Shown here: piece after piece, positions 43,692-55,760 of the stretch
Layout: each line of letters starts with the position of its first letter
Numbering within the stretch: the stretch's first letter is position 1
Assembly (NCBI GenBank): GCA_947184155.2
Contig: CAMXCT020000252.1
Coordinates: forward strand, 216,855-280,854
DNA from: Cladocopium goreaui
Lineage: Eukaryota; Sar; Dinophyceae; Suessiales; Symbiodiniaceae
Reading direction: 5' to 3'
Length of the DNA stretch: 64,000 nucleotides
Program-made: the position numbers and the translations under genes
The notes under the pieces: model-generated
The model's database searches: none
The model's input: only the letters and a program-made list of their open reading frames with translations
Told to the model about the DNA's origin: nothing

Positions 43692-46600
43692 CATACATAC
43701 ATACATACATACATACATACATACATACATACATACATACATACATACATACATACATGTATATATATATATGCCCAGGCATCATTCTCCCAACCCAGCC
43801 ACATTGTGACCAGTCACAGGTGTTCCCACGATAGTCTTATTTTGGATGATTAAGACCCCGTCATGGGTACTGACATGGTCTAAGATTTGCTTTACCACTT
43901 TACCACAAGGTTGGTTAATATCAGCCATTATTGTATATTCTTAAACCAAAAAGACACTATGTCCCAATATTTCGCATATGTCCCAATATCAACAATGAAC
44001 CAACAACAAATTGTTGTTGATATCCCCCAAGATTGCTCATAGATTGCCATCGCGAAAACAGGGCGCTCGCGTGGGGAAGCGCTACTTAGCGGAGCGTCTC
44101 ATTCAGCATCGAGTGCGGACCTCGATGATTTTATTTGAACCATTTTTTTCAGTAAAGCATAGAATTTTCCAGCCAAACATCGGGGTTTTGCCGTAAATCT
44201 TCCCTTCATTCCATCAAATGGGGACATTTATATGCTGTGTATATATATAATTATATATATATACATACACATACTGTATGTATTTATGTATATATATATA
44301 TATGCTATATATCTACCATACTGTGTATATATATATATTGTCTATATACTCTATATACGTACCGTATATATATATATAGTATTTAAACATATTTACACAA
44401 GGGAAATTGGTTACTCGTGACATGCAAAAATAGGATGGGGACTGAAACCATCTTTCCTAGGCGCCATTGGATGCTCAGAATCGGGATCGGCGGACGCCTC
44501 TCCATGCAGCAGCGGCTGCGGGCAACTATGACGTTGCCTCAGTGACACGAGAGCTGTGGATGTGGAGCTGTGAGTGCTCAGACTTGGAAAGTCAGAGTAA
44601 GGGCTCGGAATAGTGTCAGAGTGTAGTTTAAGAGTTTTGTAGTTGAGGAAATATGTTTTCATCTCCTGGTCCCATTTCTGTCCCTATTTCTGTCCCTTTG
44701 TGATGCTTTGGCCTTTGATGGCCAATGGGCCAAGGATTTTGCTGGCATTCTGATGCAATATGGCGCGAGTCCCGATGCACCAGATGCACAAGGGGCTGGA
44801 ACCTGAATCCAATCGCCGTTTGACCGTCATCATTCCCTGCAATATCCCTGCAGTACACGGGTTTTGGGCCTCTAATGTACCATTCTACAAGCTGAGCTGC
44901 TTAAATTGCTCTCAGCTTCTGTGCACAGTTGGAATGATAGCTCTTAGGATTCCCCAGTTCACCTTGCTGCCTTTTATGGTCGTGCAGCTGTGCCATGCTC
45001 TCAGATAACGGATTTTATTGCACTGTTTGCACGGCTGGAGAAAACATGATCAGCAAATGCAAAGAGCAAGAACCCTCTGTCCCTGAGCCAATCTGTGCCT
45101 TGTGAAAGGTCAGCTGGTCCATTTGTTGAGCAGCTGAGCACCAAGGCTTGACGTCATGTTTCAACTCCGGGTGGATCGCTCAGACGCAACGCAGTGCTAC
45201 AAAGTCTCAGGAACATGTCGTCAAAATTCTCCAGCGACCCTCAGTAAAACGACTTTTGTCGATATCCGAGGGTGTATACAGCAAACTTGAAACATGTGAA
45301 AAGGTGCTGACAGAAGCTATTCATTTTTGTAGACATACAGTGACATACAGTAGTTGATTGTGGACACAGTCAAGCGTCCCCAAACTTCACTGAGGTGGTC
45401 TCCTTGACGCTGAACAAAGAAGGCCAGGGTTACAGAGCAGCAAATTGAAATCGACGCTGATCAAAAGCAAAAACGAGACTCTGTGCCAGAGGCGTGGCTG
45501 AGTTGTGCAGAGATATCATGCCAGAAAGATCCAGAAAGGAGGTATAGTAACCGGTATAGTACGAAATTCCTAGCCTTTCTGTGTCATGAAGAGGTGAAAA
45601 AAGAGGTGAACTCAACTCGTCACAGACTGGCCACTGCAGGCAGAACGTCAATTCATCGTGCCGTGCAAGGAGGCAGTCGTCTTGCCAACATGAAAAATCA
45701 TGGGGGTTGAATGGTTGAAGCCATAGCCAAATTATGTTAAACCCCTCCAGAGTGTCTCCCAGGTCGCAGTGCAGCCTTGAAGAAGTTAGTGGATGGTGGG
45801 AGGCTTCCCTTGGACACTCCCGACAATCGAGGCGCTGGGACCTTAGGATCGCAATTCTGGCTTCGACTTGGGGGGATTAGTGGGATCCCCACTTTGTCGT
45901 AGACTTCCTTTTTTTGAATTGGATCCATGGTATTCTCAAAAGCAGTATCCCCAGGATTCCAGGCCAGTTGCTGAGGAGACGCCTTTGCATCTAGCGACCG
46001 CTCTTGGAGACGGACATGAGGCGGCTGTTACTAATGTTACAGCTGTTGTTTGCACAGTTCCAGACAACCTGGGGTGAGGTGGTTGAGACGTTGGCGCGCA
46101 ACCCTGGCACCTCACTGGAGGTGCTCTGCGAATCGATTTGGCTTTGGCTCGCTGGAGAAGCTGGGATAAAGAACTGGTGGATCAGATAGGACAGATGGCA
46201 AAAGACGTGTTTTTTCAGGCGCATCGCAGCGATGGCATGGCACCCTTGCAACTGGCAGCCATGCAAGGCGATGGCTCATGATTCTGAGAATTTCAAGAAG
46301 TTCTAAAGTGTTGGAAAAACTCTGAGAACCAAACTAAACCAACTAAACCAAGGCACTCTGGAAATCTTCAACAACTTCGACCGGTCCAGTCTTGGCTTTG
46401 AGGCAAAACGCGGACCGTGGAGATGCTCCTCCGTGCCAAAGCGCAGTGGGGACGCCTGGAGGTTGTCAGGTCGAGATACAGCAAGGACAGCACCACCTGG
46501 TTCCCAGAAGCACCATTGATATGCAATATCCTTAAATATCCTGAGATATCCTTAGATATCTTAGATGTCTTTCATTCCGAATTGCATAATCGTGTTTACC

Positions 46601-47110
46601 TTTCTCCGGTATGCTGCAATGATCAACACCCGCATGTGTGTGCAGGGTGGAGGTTCTAGACAGTGCAGGAAACACCGCAGGAGCACTCAGTTTTGCTATC
46701 GCTGATCCCTCATAGTGTCACGAGGGAAGTTTTGATTTGCTTTCGGGAAGCAGTAGCAATCGTTTGGCCTAAGCCTTTCAATTCTGGGGCATAGTCTCAG
46801 CAACAGCAACCGGCGGCGAGACTCCCTAGTTTCCTCGTCTTGCGACCATCCAAGTTTGCAAAGTGTCAGGAAACACGCTTAGTAAACGTCCCTCCATGGG
46901 CTATTATAGCATATCCCGTTCATAATTGAGATGTAAATTGAATTAAATTATATAATACTTGAGATAACTTGATTTACATCATATAACTTATAAAATCCTA
47001 AGAGATGGCTGAGCCGAGGCTCTTCATCTTGCTGCAGCTGGTGGTCACTTGGGGGTGGTGCATGCGCTTCTGGCACGTCAGGCGGCTGCTCATCGCTTCA
47101 GGGTTTTGTT
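40590..47110 (+). CDS. Ankyrin-repeat protein gene, multi-exon
   Basis: Ankyrin-type helices recur on the plus strand, roughly one per exon and in changing frames: near 40610 (AAADEHNDTPLHLAT), 40785 (YTGQAAQVRIVQILLNKR), 41495 (AKALHLAARLGQAEAVQLL), 41965 (DGDLPLHEAARHGQVPATQ), 42300 (VNLAGKTALHVACAWGQEQ), 44475 (RRTPLHAAAAAGNYDVA), 44735 (FAGILMQYGASPDAPDAQ), 45640 (AGRTSIHRAVQGGSRLA), 45975 (EETPLHLATALGDGHEAA), 46210 (AHRSDGMAPLQLAAMQGDG) and 47012 (AEALHLAAAGGHLGVVHALL). The TPLHLAA and G-x-T-ALHVA cores are unmistakable. Ankyrin arrays mediate protein-protein contacts; no further catalytic domain was seen, so the role is open. Introns are 200-2000 bp and hold microsatellites. Two separate ankyrin genes are possible, given the 2-kb gap between 42.4 and 44.5 kb. 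Confidence 0.75.
41351..41455. repeat. Short inverted-repeat element in an ankyrin-gene intron
   Basis: ACAATGCCATAAAC near 41351 is repeated in inverted orientation as GTTTATGGCATTGT near 41440, with CCCAGTCAT also present near both arms. About 105 bp, non-coding. Confidence 0.5.
42895..43252. repeat. Short direct repeats (56-bp spaced duplication and related motifs)
   Basis: A 46-bp block starting TATAGCAACGTTCCTTTTTA is duplicated at 43151-43196 and 43207-43252. Upstream, TTCTACGG(C/T)-GAGGGTTTATAGCAA occurs twice with a third diverged copy (42912-43015). The block AGGACTCAAAAGGTAC also appears inverted as GTACCTTTTAGGTCCT near 43049. No gene. Confidence 0.75.
43338..43764. repeat. Compound (ATGTA)n/(ACGTAT)n/(GTGTAT)n/(ACAT)n microsatellite
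   Basis: A 430-bp composite of pentamer, hexamer and tetramer repeats; the (ACAT)n part alone is over 140 bp. His/Thr/Tyr/Ile and Met/Cys/Val/Tyr frames on the two strands are artefacts. Confidence 0.95.
44230..44395. repeat. AT-rich TATA/TGTATATA microsatellite
   Basis: Runs of TATATATA broken by CATACTGTATG-type spacers in an intron or spacer of the ankyrin region. Confidence 0.8.
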
Positions 47111-47865
47111 GGGAAAACCTACAGGGAACCCATGTTTTTGGTCCTTGGAACCCTGGAACCTGCCGTTGGTTTGCAAAGCTGGGTTGATGTTTTTACCATA
47201 CAGGGGCTTCCTTCCAGATTTTCCCAATTCTGGGATGGATTCACTTGTCTTCGAAAGGGAAACAGACACATGTTGTTATGACATGTTATGACTGTTATGA
47301 TTGTTATGACCCTCCATTTTCCACAGTTGCCGCGTGATTCTGACGTTTCTGATGGGTTCTGAATCTTTTTGAGTTTTTTTGCGTCCTTCGGAACTCCAGG
47401 CTTCGCCCAATTTGCGAAACAGCTGCAATGAGACAGCCTTCCAGGCCGCTGGATTGAGATGATTGAGATGATTGAGATATATTGTGATAATGAGACAACG
47501 TTAGGTGTGGTGCGGAAGCACTGGTTTGTTCTGAGAAAATTAGCCGACTGCGAAGTACCCCATTGGGGTCATCCAAATCGCTCTTGAATTGAAACTTTCG
47601 GACAGCGGACATCACTTTGATGATTCAGGGCTATGTGGACTCAAATTAAGTGGCGCATCCCAAGCTTTTTCTCAGCAAGAACGCCTACCAAGAACGCCTA
47701 CCAAGAAGCCGATAGTGCCTGCAAAAGTCAAGTGAAATCAAGCCAAGCCAGTGCAGACGTATCCAAATGTTCGTGGGGATGTGCTCGAATGGTCTTTTTG
47801 TTTTCCTCCCACCTGCCAGGTGTGGGTCTCTAGATTTTTCGACAAAGGTGCAACTCCAACCCTCA

Positions 47866-47897
47866 CTCACTCACTCACTCACTCACTCACTCACTCC
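47866..47897. repeat. (ACTC)n microsatellite
   Basis: Eight CACT/ACTC tetramers in a row just before the 12-bp satellite. Confidence 0.9.
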
Positions 47898-47952
47898 CGC
47901 CTTCACTCCTTCGCTCTCGCCGGATACAGCGGAGTGCGCCTGGACCCGAAGT

Positions 47953-48245
47953 CATGCCAGAGAGAATGCCAGAGACAAGGCGAGAGAGAAAGCCAGACAG
48001 AATGTCAGATAGATTGCCAGTTAGAATGCCAGAATGAATGCCTGAAAAGATGCCAGATAGAATGCCTGAAAAGATGCCAGTTAGAATGCCAGATAGAATG
48101 TCAGAATAGATGCCAGATACAATGCCAGAATGAATACCTGAAACGATGTCAGATAGAATGCCAGAAAGAATTGTCAGAATAGATGCCGGGTAGAATGTCG
48201 GATAGAATGTCAGAGCATATGCCAGAAAGAATGGCAGACTATATA
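47953..48245 (+). repeat. 12-bp satellite (ATGCCAGATAGA-type), plus orientation
   Basis: ATGCCAGA-GAATGCC and related 12-bp units, the same family as 14421-14960 but in opposite orientation and more degenerate. Both sites lie close to an ACCTG(C/G)CAGGTG motif (about 15497-15509 and 47811-47823). Confidence 0.8.
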
Positions 48246-51235
48246 TATATGTGCCACATATACTTCCAGGTGGTATGCCAGAAACTATGTCAAAATAGGG
48301 TGTCAGGGTGGGGTTCACTCGAAGAATGCATTTTTCTTTTATGCGCAGTATTGTCTTTCAATTCCAAAGGACATCAATACATTGCTGTGACTGATCTCAG
48401 GTGGCTGGTACCCGTGGATTCGTGGAGGTTGCCAGGGCAATGAATCCCTTTGTGTCGCCCAGCAGCGTTTCGTTTTTTTTCATCGCTGGGTGGTTTCAAA
48501 TACTTCCCAAATCCTACGTGCCATTCCAAAATCATCCTAAATACTCAATATGCCTAAAACTACATCTCCATATCAATCCATATCATACAAGATATCTACA
48601 TCATACTACATCTAAATATGGTATGCTGAATGCAACCTCAATGTCATCTCTCAGGTCTGCAGAGCCCATGCAGGCCGCGAATGGGGGATCCCCAATAGCT
48701 GGATGGTTTATAATGGAAAATCCTACTCAACTGGATGATTCAGGGGTACCCCCATTAGGAAACCTCCAAATAAGATCATGGAGCATGTTCACTTTTTTGT
48801 TTCCCCCTCCTGATCATATGTTTTTCCCTTCTGTGGTCGGGGCTGCTGTGGAGTTCTGTGCTGCATGGTTTGGTCAACTGGTAAACTGTAATTCATTTCC
48901 ATTAAGAAAATCTCAAGAGATTGCCCGTGTTTCTTCAGGTCACGCAGCCAGCTCCTCTCGCCTTTGCGCAAACGTACCCTGGGCTTGAGGATGGCTGTCT
49001 AATTTGAAGCGGGTAATCCAGCCTGGCCCTTCCCATTTGTACATTAAAAACTGGCATTGAAGATTGGGATGTCCCATTGCCAGGCTTGTCAGGGTAGCAC
49101 TTCTCTCTGATTTTCTTCAGCTCACCAGATTGCACCGGGTTTGAAGTCAAGGCGTCTCAAAGAGAATGGGACAAGATTGCTCCTCAATCAGATTTCAGGG
49201 TGACATATCACTGACCCCTGATCAAAGGTTGCTCAGTGTTGAAAATCCCAGCCACCATGCCAAGTGTTTGTGACGGCGGAAACATTGAACCATTTGTCAT
49301 GCAAATAGCAGAGATCGAAGTTCTCTTGTGCCCATGGGGTATTGGTGAAATCAATTTAGGACCAATTTTGATCATTTTGAATATATATATATATGATCAT
49401 TCTAGGACCCATTGGACCACAGATTTTGATCATTTGACTTCCCATCAATTGAAAGGGCACAAGTCTCCGCAGCCAAGGCCTTCTCCTATTGCAGCTGCTA
49501 CAGCATATGTCAGCTACTCGGGTGCTTGCGAGACATATTTGAGTTTGTCTGAGAATTGGATGCCTGCAAACCCAGAGGATTATCATCATTACCCATTCAC
49601 ATTGCTATTTGGCGGGTATACCCCATCAGACAAACCCATTCAACATGGTATTGTCATCAGCTTCTAGGGAAGTAAATCAAGAGTCATATCTCCCAGAATT
49701 TCTCCTTCAGGCAACCTTTGGAGCAGCCAGTCCTGGTGGAATGTCACCTATGTCTCCGGCCAATGCACGGGTTCGAACATGGGATGTGGGCTTGGAAGTG
49801 GCATTGGAGAACTCGCAGCTTGGGAAGCGTTACAGCTGGAGCTGCTGGGAACTGCTGGGAGGCCAGATCTCTTCCACCACCACGCAGCGGCAAAGAACCG
49901 TTGGTGGCTCCGAGCTCAGCCATACTTTGAGCCAAGCCCCAGAACTGGCAGGAAGGGATAGCTGTGGAGAGACCAATTTTCCGGACCTGGACTGTTGTTG
50001 ATATTCGGGGACTATGTTGAAACGGTTGTGAGGGTGAATCGATGGAAGGAACAGGGTGACAGGACATCTGGGATTGACTTCACAGGCCCTGTTGCGGCGG
50101 GGACAAGCTGCATCACCTGCTGCGACGCTGTGGGATGCTTAGTGGCTGGCTGTTGCTCCCAGAATTGGGTCAGGGAAACTGTAATTTTCCAGGGCCTCCC
50201 TGAGGGTGGATTTTCCAGCCAGCACAATTATCAATATCTAGCATCTTAAAACATCTTAAAACCTGGTTGGTAATCTCACGTGTTTCGTGGCTAGATTGGC
50301 TAGGCCATATGGTTATAGCGGCCGTCCGGTTCGGGCTGAAGGTTTGTCTCTGCTAAAGGGAGCCCAGCTTAGGTGAACATGGTAGCTTCTGTTGGGTGTG
50401 ATAGGTGAATTTTTAGCCAGGGCGATTCCCAAGCTTGGTATCTAGGATTGGCCATGTCATGGTTGATCTTTTGAAATGGAAACTCCACCATGGGTGGAAA
50501 CACTAGAGACCTATTCGAAAAATTTAAGATATATACTTTGATGGGGCGAGCGGTGACATGTCTATGAGGGACTCAGTGATTTGAGCTTCTGACTGGACTG
50601 TCCTCGGTGCTTTGATGACAGCCTTTGGGTCAAAGTTCAAAGATACAAAAGATACAAGTCTGAGCGAAAGAATCTAGATCAGGTCGCACATGGGGCTTAT
50701 ACACGGCATTAATTTTTCAGACTTGTCTCTGGCAGGCTTTTTCACAGGACAAGGTGAATTCCACTCGAATGTCATTCTTCTGAAGATGAAACAACAGAGC
50801 TGTAACGTAGAGACTTGGCTAGCTATTGAAGCTATTGACTTTGTCGGAATTTTGCGGCCGTTCCTGTAGCGTGGCCGTTAGGATGGCATCCAAAACCACG
50901 AAAGAGCGAAGCCGCACATTCAAATCAGTTGAAGAATGCTTCGCAGCAGCAGGACGTTTGGAAGAGGAATCAAATCCAGTGACGCGCACTGCATGTGCCA
51001 TGACTTTTCGTGACTATTCGTAGCCGTCGTTGCCCCAAAGTTTCAAGCAGAGTATTTCTGAGAGCAAGTCTCCTTTTCAAGACTTTGGAATTCTGGCTTA
51101 AAGTTCTACACAGATCACAGAGACTTCTCTTCTTCTTCCATTCTTTCTGGGCAGCATAGGCAGCATTCGCAGCATTCATATCTTGCAGGGTTGTGTCGTT
51201 GAGGTACACCTGATTTAGAATTCTTCAAAGTCTTG

Positions 51236-53707
51236 GGCATCCCCCGCCGTGGCGACTGGCTGTCTGAGCACAAGGAGGTTGGGCAGACATACAGCACCTA
51301 CCAGAGGCGAATGAAGCCTCCGATGACGCCGAGTGTCTTGGTGGCATGCTGACAATATGGTGACATTGTTGATGCTGTGTAGAAAATCCCAAACGAGGCC
51401 ACGATTTTGTTGAGTTGTTCCTTAGGCCGCCGGACATTTTTTTTGAAATATCAAAGCAACCCATCTTGGAAATTGAGTAGCGTGACGTGGCCAGCCGAAA
51501 TTGCTGGATCTCAAGCAACAATCACGATGCTCCACTCCAAGGCAAGCACACTGACACGATTTTACTGGTTCCCTTTGGCAACTTTGAAGAGGGTGTGGCA
51601 AAGCACTTCTTGCCCCTTTTGTTGGAGTACTGCCAAGCCTTCTTCCCTGGGATGTTGGTCGAATGTGTTGAGAAGCCTTTGTCCATCGCGAAGGCAATTG
51701 CCAAGAACAAGCCGTGTAGATGCTTCTAGGAAACTGTTCAGACGTGGCTAGATTCCAGGCGTTTTAGGTTGACTCAAAGTGATTCTTGGCTATCAGGCCA
51801 ATTCAGCACCTTGACCTTGAGCCAGGCCAAGAAAAGACAGAACGACTTTGGTCATGATCAGTACCTGATCGCAGACCTCTTTGAAGCCTTGAACACACAG
51901 ACCAGAAGCTATCGAAGAGCCTACTGTCGCCTCGGCATCACTTTGGAATCTTGGCGGCAATGCGTGGGAAAGAACCACGATACTTTTCGTTTACATAGAT
52001 GGCATGCAATCCAGGCAGACACATGGAGATTTGGCCCAGGAAGACATCTATCCAGGGGAGGAGTGGAACTACGTCTTTGGTCAAGCAAAGCCCATGGAGT
52101 GCCTCGATTATTTCGATTCCGGGCTGATGACTTTGGGAAGGTGTCTCCAAGTCTCGTCACGGCCGGCTTCCTCACCACCCATCAAGGTTTCACAGCCATA
52201 GAAACATTGCGTGCGCCCACGCCACATGGGATAATGATCAAGGTTTGTTCTTACCTTCAGCGATCAAAAGATGTTGAGATAGGAGTAGATTCTGCGGGAG
52301 CCAGGTCTTGGATGTTTCTTCAAGAACATTGGGTGGTGGGACTTCAAATTCACGCCCTCTACTGACTCTAGTGACTTCAGATGCTTCAGCGCACAAGGCT
52401 CAGTCTGAGGCTTTACAGGTTGGATCTTTCCGATAACTTGGCACAACTTGGCACTAGGCCAAAGGTGAGAGACCCGTTGCAACTTTCCAGCCCGATAGCC
52501 AAGGCGCGTGGGCGTTTTCTCCTTTGCACGGCATTCACCCTTTTTCTACCAGGGATTGCATGCTTCGCAGGCGGGGGACTCTTCGTTTGCAGATGCGGTC
52601 CCAATGGCAAGTTGAATGCCTGAGGTACCAACTTTGAAAGATGCTGCTGGGTGGCTTCGTGCTTGCAACTTGCAGCAGAGTCAGTGATTTTCAGAGAACG
52701 CATTTTGCAGCTGGGTGCTACCAATGATGACATGGCCTTTGATCAGCTCAAGTGCTGGTTTAAATGCCAGCTCCAGAGGCATGCGGACAATGGTGCATGA
52801 AACTTGCCATATGTCCAGTCCTCAGCACCTGGTTGGCCTCTTGTGAAGCTCCGTTTTGACCAGCCTTCATTTTTGTGAGGTTTGGTATCCTTCATTGTGT
52901 CTACTTTCACTGTTTGATGACCCTTGACTGCCTGAAGAGCTGGACTGAGAAGAGATTGAGATGGTGGGCTAAAGCCATAGGCAGATGAGGTCATGGGTTG
53001 GTTTGTGGTATTGCCGAGTATCGCTGTCACAGTAGATGCCACACGAAATGTATACCTACTACAAAGGATTTGTTGTGTTTTGACCAACTATCTCAATATT
53101 TCTCATTCTGGACCCAGTCACTACTTGGTTTCACCCTGCTTCACTGGAGGAACGGCAATAACGGCCCCGGCGACAGCGCTGGACGCAGCAGCTTCTTGTG
53201 CCCTGTGTGCCTTCGGAAGGTGTGGCTGGCGCTGTCCTTTGCCCCCGCAGACGGCAGATCGGTGCTATCACGCTACCAGGTCGTGGGGCAAGAAAAAATG
53301 GTTGGAGACAATTTGGATACGGGAGATCCTGTTGAGGAAAGTGTTAGGGATACCCCACTGCATCCCACTGCTTTTGGTGCTTGCTTGTTACATGTTTGAC
53401 CTAGCAAAGATATCAAAGCTCGAGGCGGAGTTGTGTGTCCTGCTGCGGATTTACGGAAGCAAAAGCACACAGCAACAAAGCAATTAGCACTGTTAGCACT
53501 ATCAAGAGGTGAGATTTGAAGAGATCTATGCGGGTAGCGATGGGTTTCCCTTCAGCAGATCGAATTCTGTTCTTTTCTGCGCCCCGGTAGGCGATTCTGC
53601 AAGTGATGCAACAGATGGCCGTGACCTTCCGAGAAATGGAGGTGCAGGATGAAGAGATGGCTGAAGTGCTGGCCGATCTTGGCTGGTTGGAGATCCTTAG
53701 CCGATAA
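51236..53707 (+). CDS. Archaemetzincin-like zinc metalloprotease gene, multi-exon
   Basis: Exons match the archaemetzincin (AMZ) order. About 51236-51330 has GDWLSEHKEVGQTYSTYQRR; 51540-51720 has ILLVPFGNFEEG and LLLEYCQAFFPGMLVE; 51815-51955 has RQNDFGHDQYLIADLFEAL and YCRLGIT; 52020-52075 has EDIYPGEEWNYVFGQA. The zinc site is split by introns: an exon ending at 52812 has VHETCH (HExxH at 52796-52810), exon 52880-52918 has FGILHCVYFHCLM, and exon 53150-53279 has NGNNGPG and LCPVCLRKVW. Together these give HExxHxxGxxHCxxxxCLM plus CPxC. The last exon, 53591-53707, ends in TAA. The join 52812/52880 uses a GT donor; 52918/53150 uses a GA donor; 53279/53591 uses GT; all are in phase with AG acceptors. 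AMZs are presumed soluble peptidases; human members are AMZ1/AMZ2. After FGQA the expected GVxxFxF motif (GVPRLFRF) lies in a different frame, so a small intron or frameshift there is unresolved. Confidence 0.75.
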
Positions 53708-54970
53708 GCTGGGAAGGGAATATAGATGCACACACACACATACACATATACACACACACACACGCACATACTCAGCACACTTGCTGATTAACAGTCTCAC
53801 TCAGGAAACGGATGGCCACGTTGAGTCCGTGATGGGCCCTGGAGAATGCGATCATCGGTTGATTCTCGCGGAGTGAACTCATGGAGACTGCAAATTCTGC
53901 AGAAACCATAACCTCCGGCAATCAAACATGGCTGGAAAATCCTGATTATGGCTAGGAAGATGATATAAAACTGGGGGATTTCCTAGCCATGTGACTGGTT
54001 TTTGGAGGGTAACCTTTTTGGGGGCATTGCCGACTGTCGATTCCCCCTGGTCTCAAACTGAATTGTGAGCTGATCACTTGCGGCACTCCAAGTGCCCCCA
54101 AACACGTACAGATGTATAGATGGAGGCACGAGTGCCTTGACGGTGTCCGCATTTGGAGCGTGACAAAAAGACTGCGGATTTGGTAATTAAAATAATGTCA
54201 GAGCCAGCACAGGGTATGCAATCATGAGCAGCTGGAGTCAACGATACACAGACGTTGATGTTCAAGTTGTGGCTAATGGCTTGGTTAACAGCTATCTTTT
54301 ATGTTGAGAGACACCTGGCAGCCTGGAGTACCCAAAGTGAAAGTCGGACGGATGTTTCATGAGAAATGTCGTGATGAATCAGCATTTTTAGCTAACTATC
54401 AGCAAAGGGTATCTTTATTCTGAGGGATTGGAAGTGCCAACTGAAGAAAACATTTGTTTGAGTGCCTCTCAAAATTAAGATATCCAACTAGTACATTCGC
54501 AATACCAACTGGTCTGGGATTCTATTCAATTGATCCTTGTATCATCTTGTATCTTGTTTAGATATTGACATCAGCTCATTTTGCTTTTCAGCTTCCGCAC
54601 AAACCAAGGCGGGGCTGCTTGCTTTCGCCCCAAAGCGTCAGTGGACCTGGTAGCAGGGTTCAGCATACATGCTGTCTCCTTTTGTAGTATCATATATATA
54701 TATATACATAACACACACACACATATATATATATAAATATAAACACCTATACCATCTTTATCAATATCTATATCTCTATCTATACGACCTATATCTATGT
54801 CTACATCTATGTCTATATCTATGCTTACACCTATACCGATCGATATGAATATATCTTTATCTATATCTGTATCTCTATATACATATATATATATATCTAT
54901 AGGCTATAGCCATATCTATATCTGTATACTATATGCCATGCATTGATTCAAATTCCTTTTTAATCCACAG
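53708..54970. other. Intergenic with CA and TATC microsatellites
   Basis: (CA)n/(CACATA)n at 53731-53771, TATATA/CACACA tracts at 54690-54725 and TATCTATAT repeats to about 54930. No gene is supported between them. Confidence 0.5.
53920..53998. repeat. 79-bp snapback element, family member 2
   Basis: The left arm AACATGGCTGGAAAATCC (53925-53942) pairs with the right arm GGATTTCCTAGCCATGTG (53976-53993). The flank ACCTCCGGCAATCAAACATGG matches TCCTCCGGCAATTAAGCATGG at 38414-38434, showing common origin. Confidence 0.65.
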
Positions 54971-54974
54971 TCCC

Positions 54975-55760
54975 GCTCTCACAGTGACTATGTCATGCTT
55001 TCGAGAAGTATCCCACTTTGTAGCCCAGGATCAAGCAGCCTTGAGCTCCCTTCTGGATCGTTCAGCACAAGGCACCAAGATAAGGTATGAGTCATGCGTG
55101 CTCACAAACTTCTCTGGTTCCGGATGTTTCCCGGTTCTGAGGAATTTGACATCTACAATGATATAAACCCACTGTATCCACTTTAAGATGCTGAACTGGA
55201 GCTCAGCTCAGACGAAAGCTGCGCAGATGACATGAGGCAGACAGCGTCCAAATCCATTGCATGCGACGGCGCCAGAACTTCGAGTTGCACCACCTGCGTG
55301 GGGAGCACAGGAGGAATCTTACAGAACAAAAAAGGGGAAGTGCTGCCACAAGTACCACCTGGTTACCAGCTTTTCCAAGGCATCCCGAGGCCCCCAAGGC
55401 CCCCATGTTTCTGTGGATTTCCGCTGACTTGAGGCCGTCTGCTCCAGCCCCGCCCATGCTCACTGCACCTGCTGTGCCATGTGGCCCGCGGATAGCTCAG
55501 ATAACCAGAACGTGACGCCGAAGCAGCACAGCTTGCTTTTGAGCTCTGAATGTTTGTGGTCCAAGACAATTTGAAGGAAAGAAGTATGGAGTGAGCACTT
55601 GTTGTGACCTCAAATATATTGACACGCCTGCTTTTGAATCACAGAACCTCCGAGGCCACCGCAAATTCATCAGTGTGGGCCAAAGGGCTAGAGATGAGGC
55701 TGTTGCGGAAGCGAAATCCGCAAATTCATCCACGGAGGCAGCAGTAAAAATTATCAGCTG
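54975..55760 (+). CDS. Exon-like pieces of an unassigned gene
   Basis: Two good exon candidates occur before the tandem array. At 54975-55083, following an acceptor, the frame reads FREVSHFVAQDQAALSSLLD, then RSAQGTKIR, and ends at AAGATAAG|GTATGAG. At 55647-55760 the frame reads NLRGHRKFISVGQRARDEAV, then AEAKSANSSTEAAVKIIS, and ends at TGA. A third possible piece lies at 55203-55330. The helical, charged style is reminiscent of t-SNARE or other coiled-coil proteins but no motif is decisive. Confidence 0.35.

Larger units (their letters stand above)
47111..50880. other. No confident gene; satellites and a few exon-like frames
   Basis: Apart from the repeats listed at 47866-48245, this stretch has a possible exon at about 49779-49961 (AAWEALQLELLGTAG, then HHHAAAKNRWWLRAQ), a possible hairpin pair near 48690-48775 and AT tracts near 49381. 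An ATG-started frame at 50881-51023 (MASKTTKERSRTFKSVEEC) might be the first exon of the archaemetzincin-like gene. Confidence 0.3.

Noticed and set aside
43553-43853. His/Thr/Tyr and Met/Cys/Val frames
   Set aside because: Translations of the (ACAT)n microsatellite.
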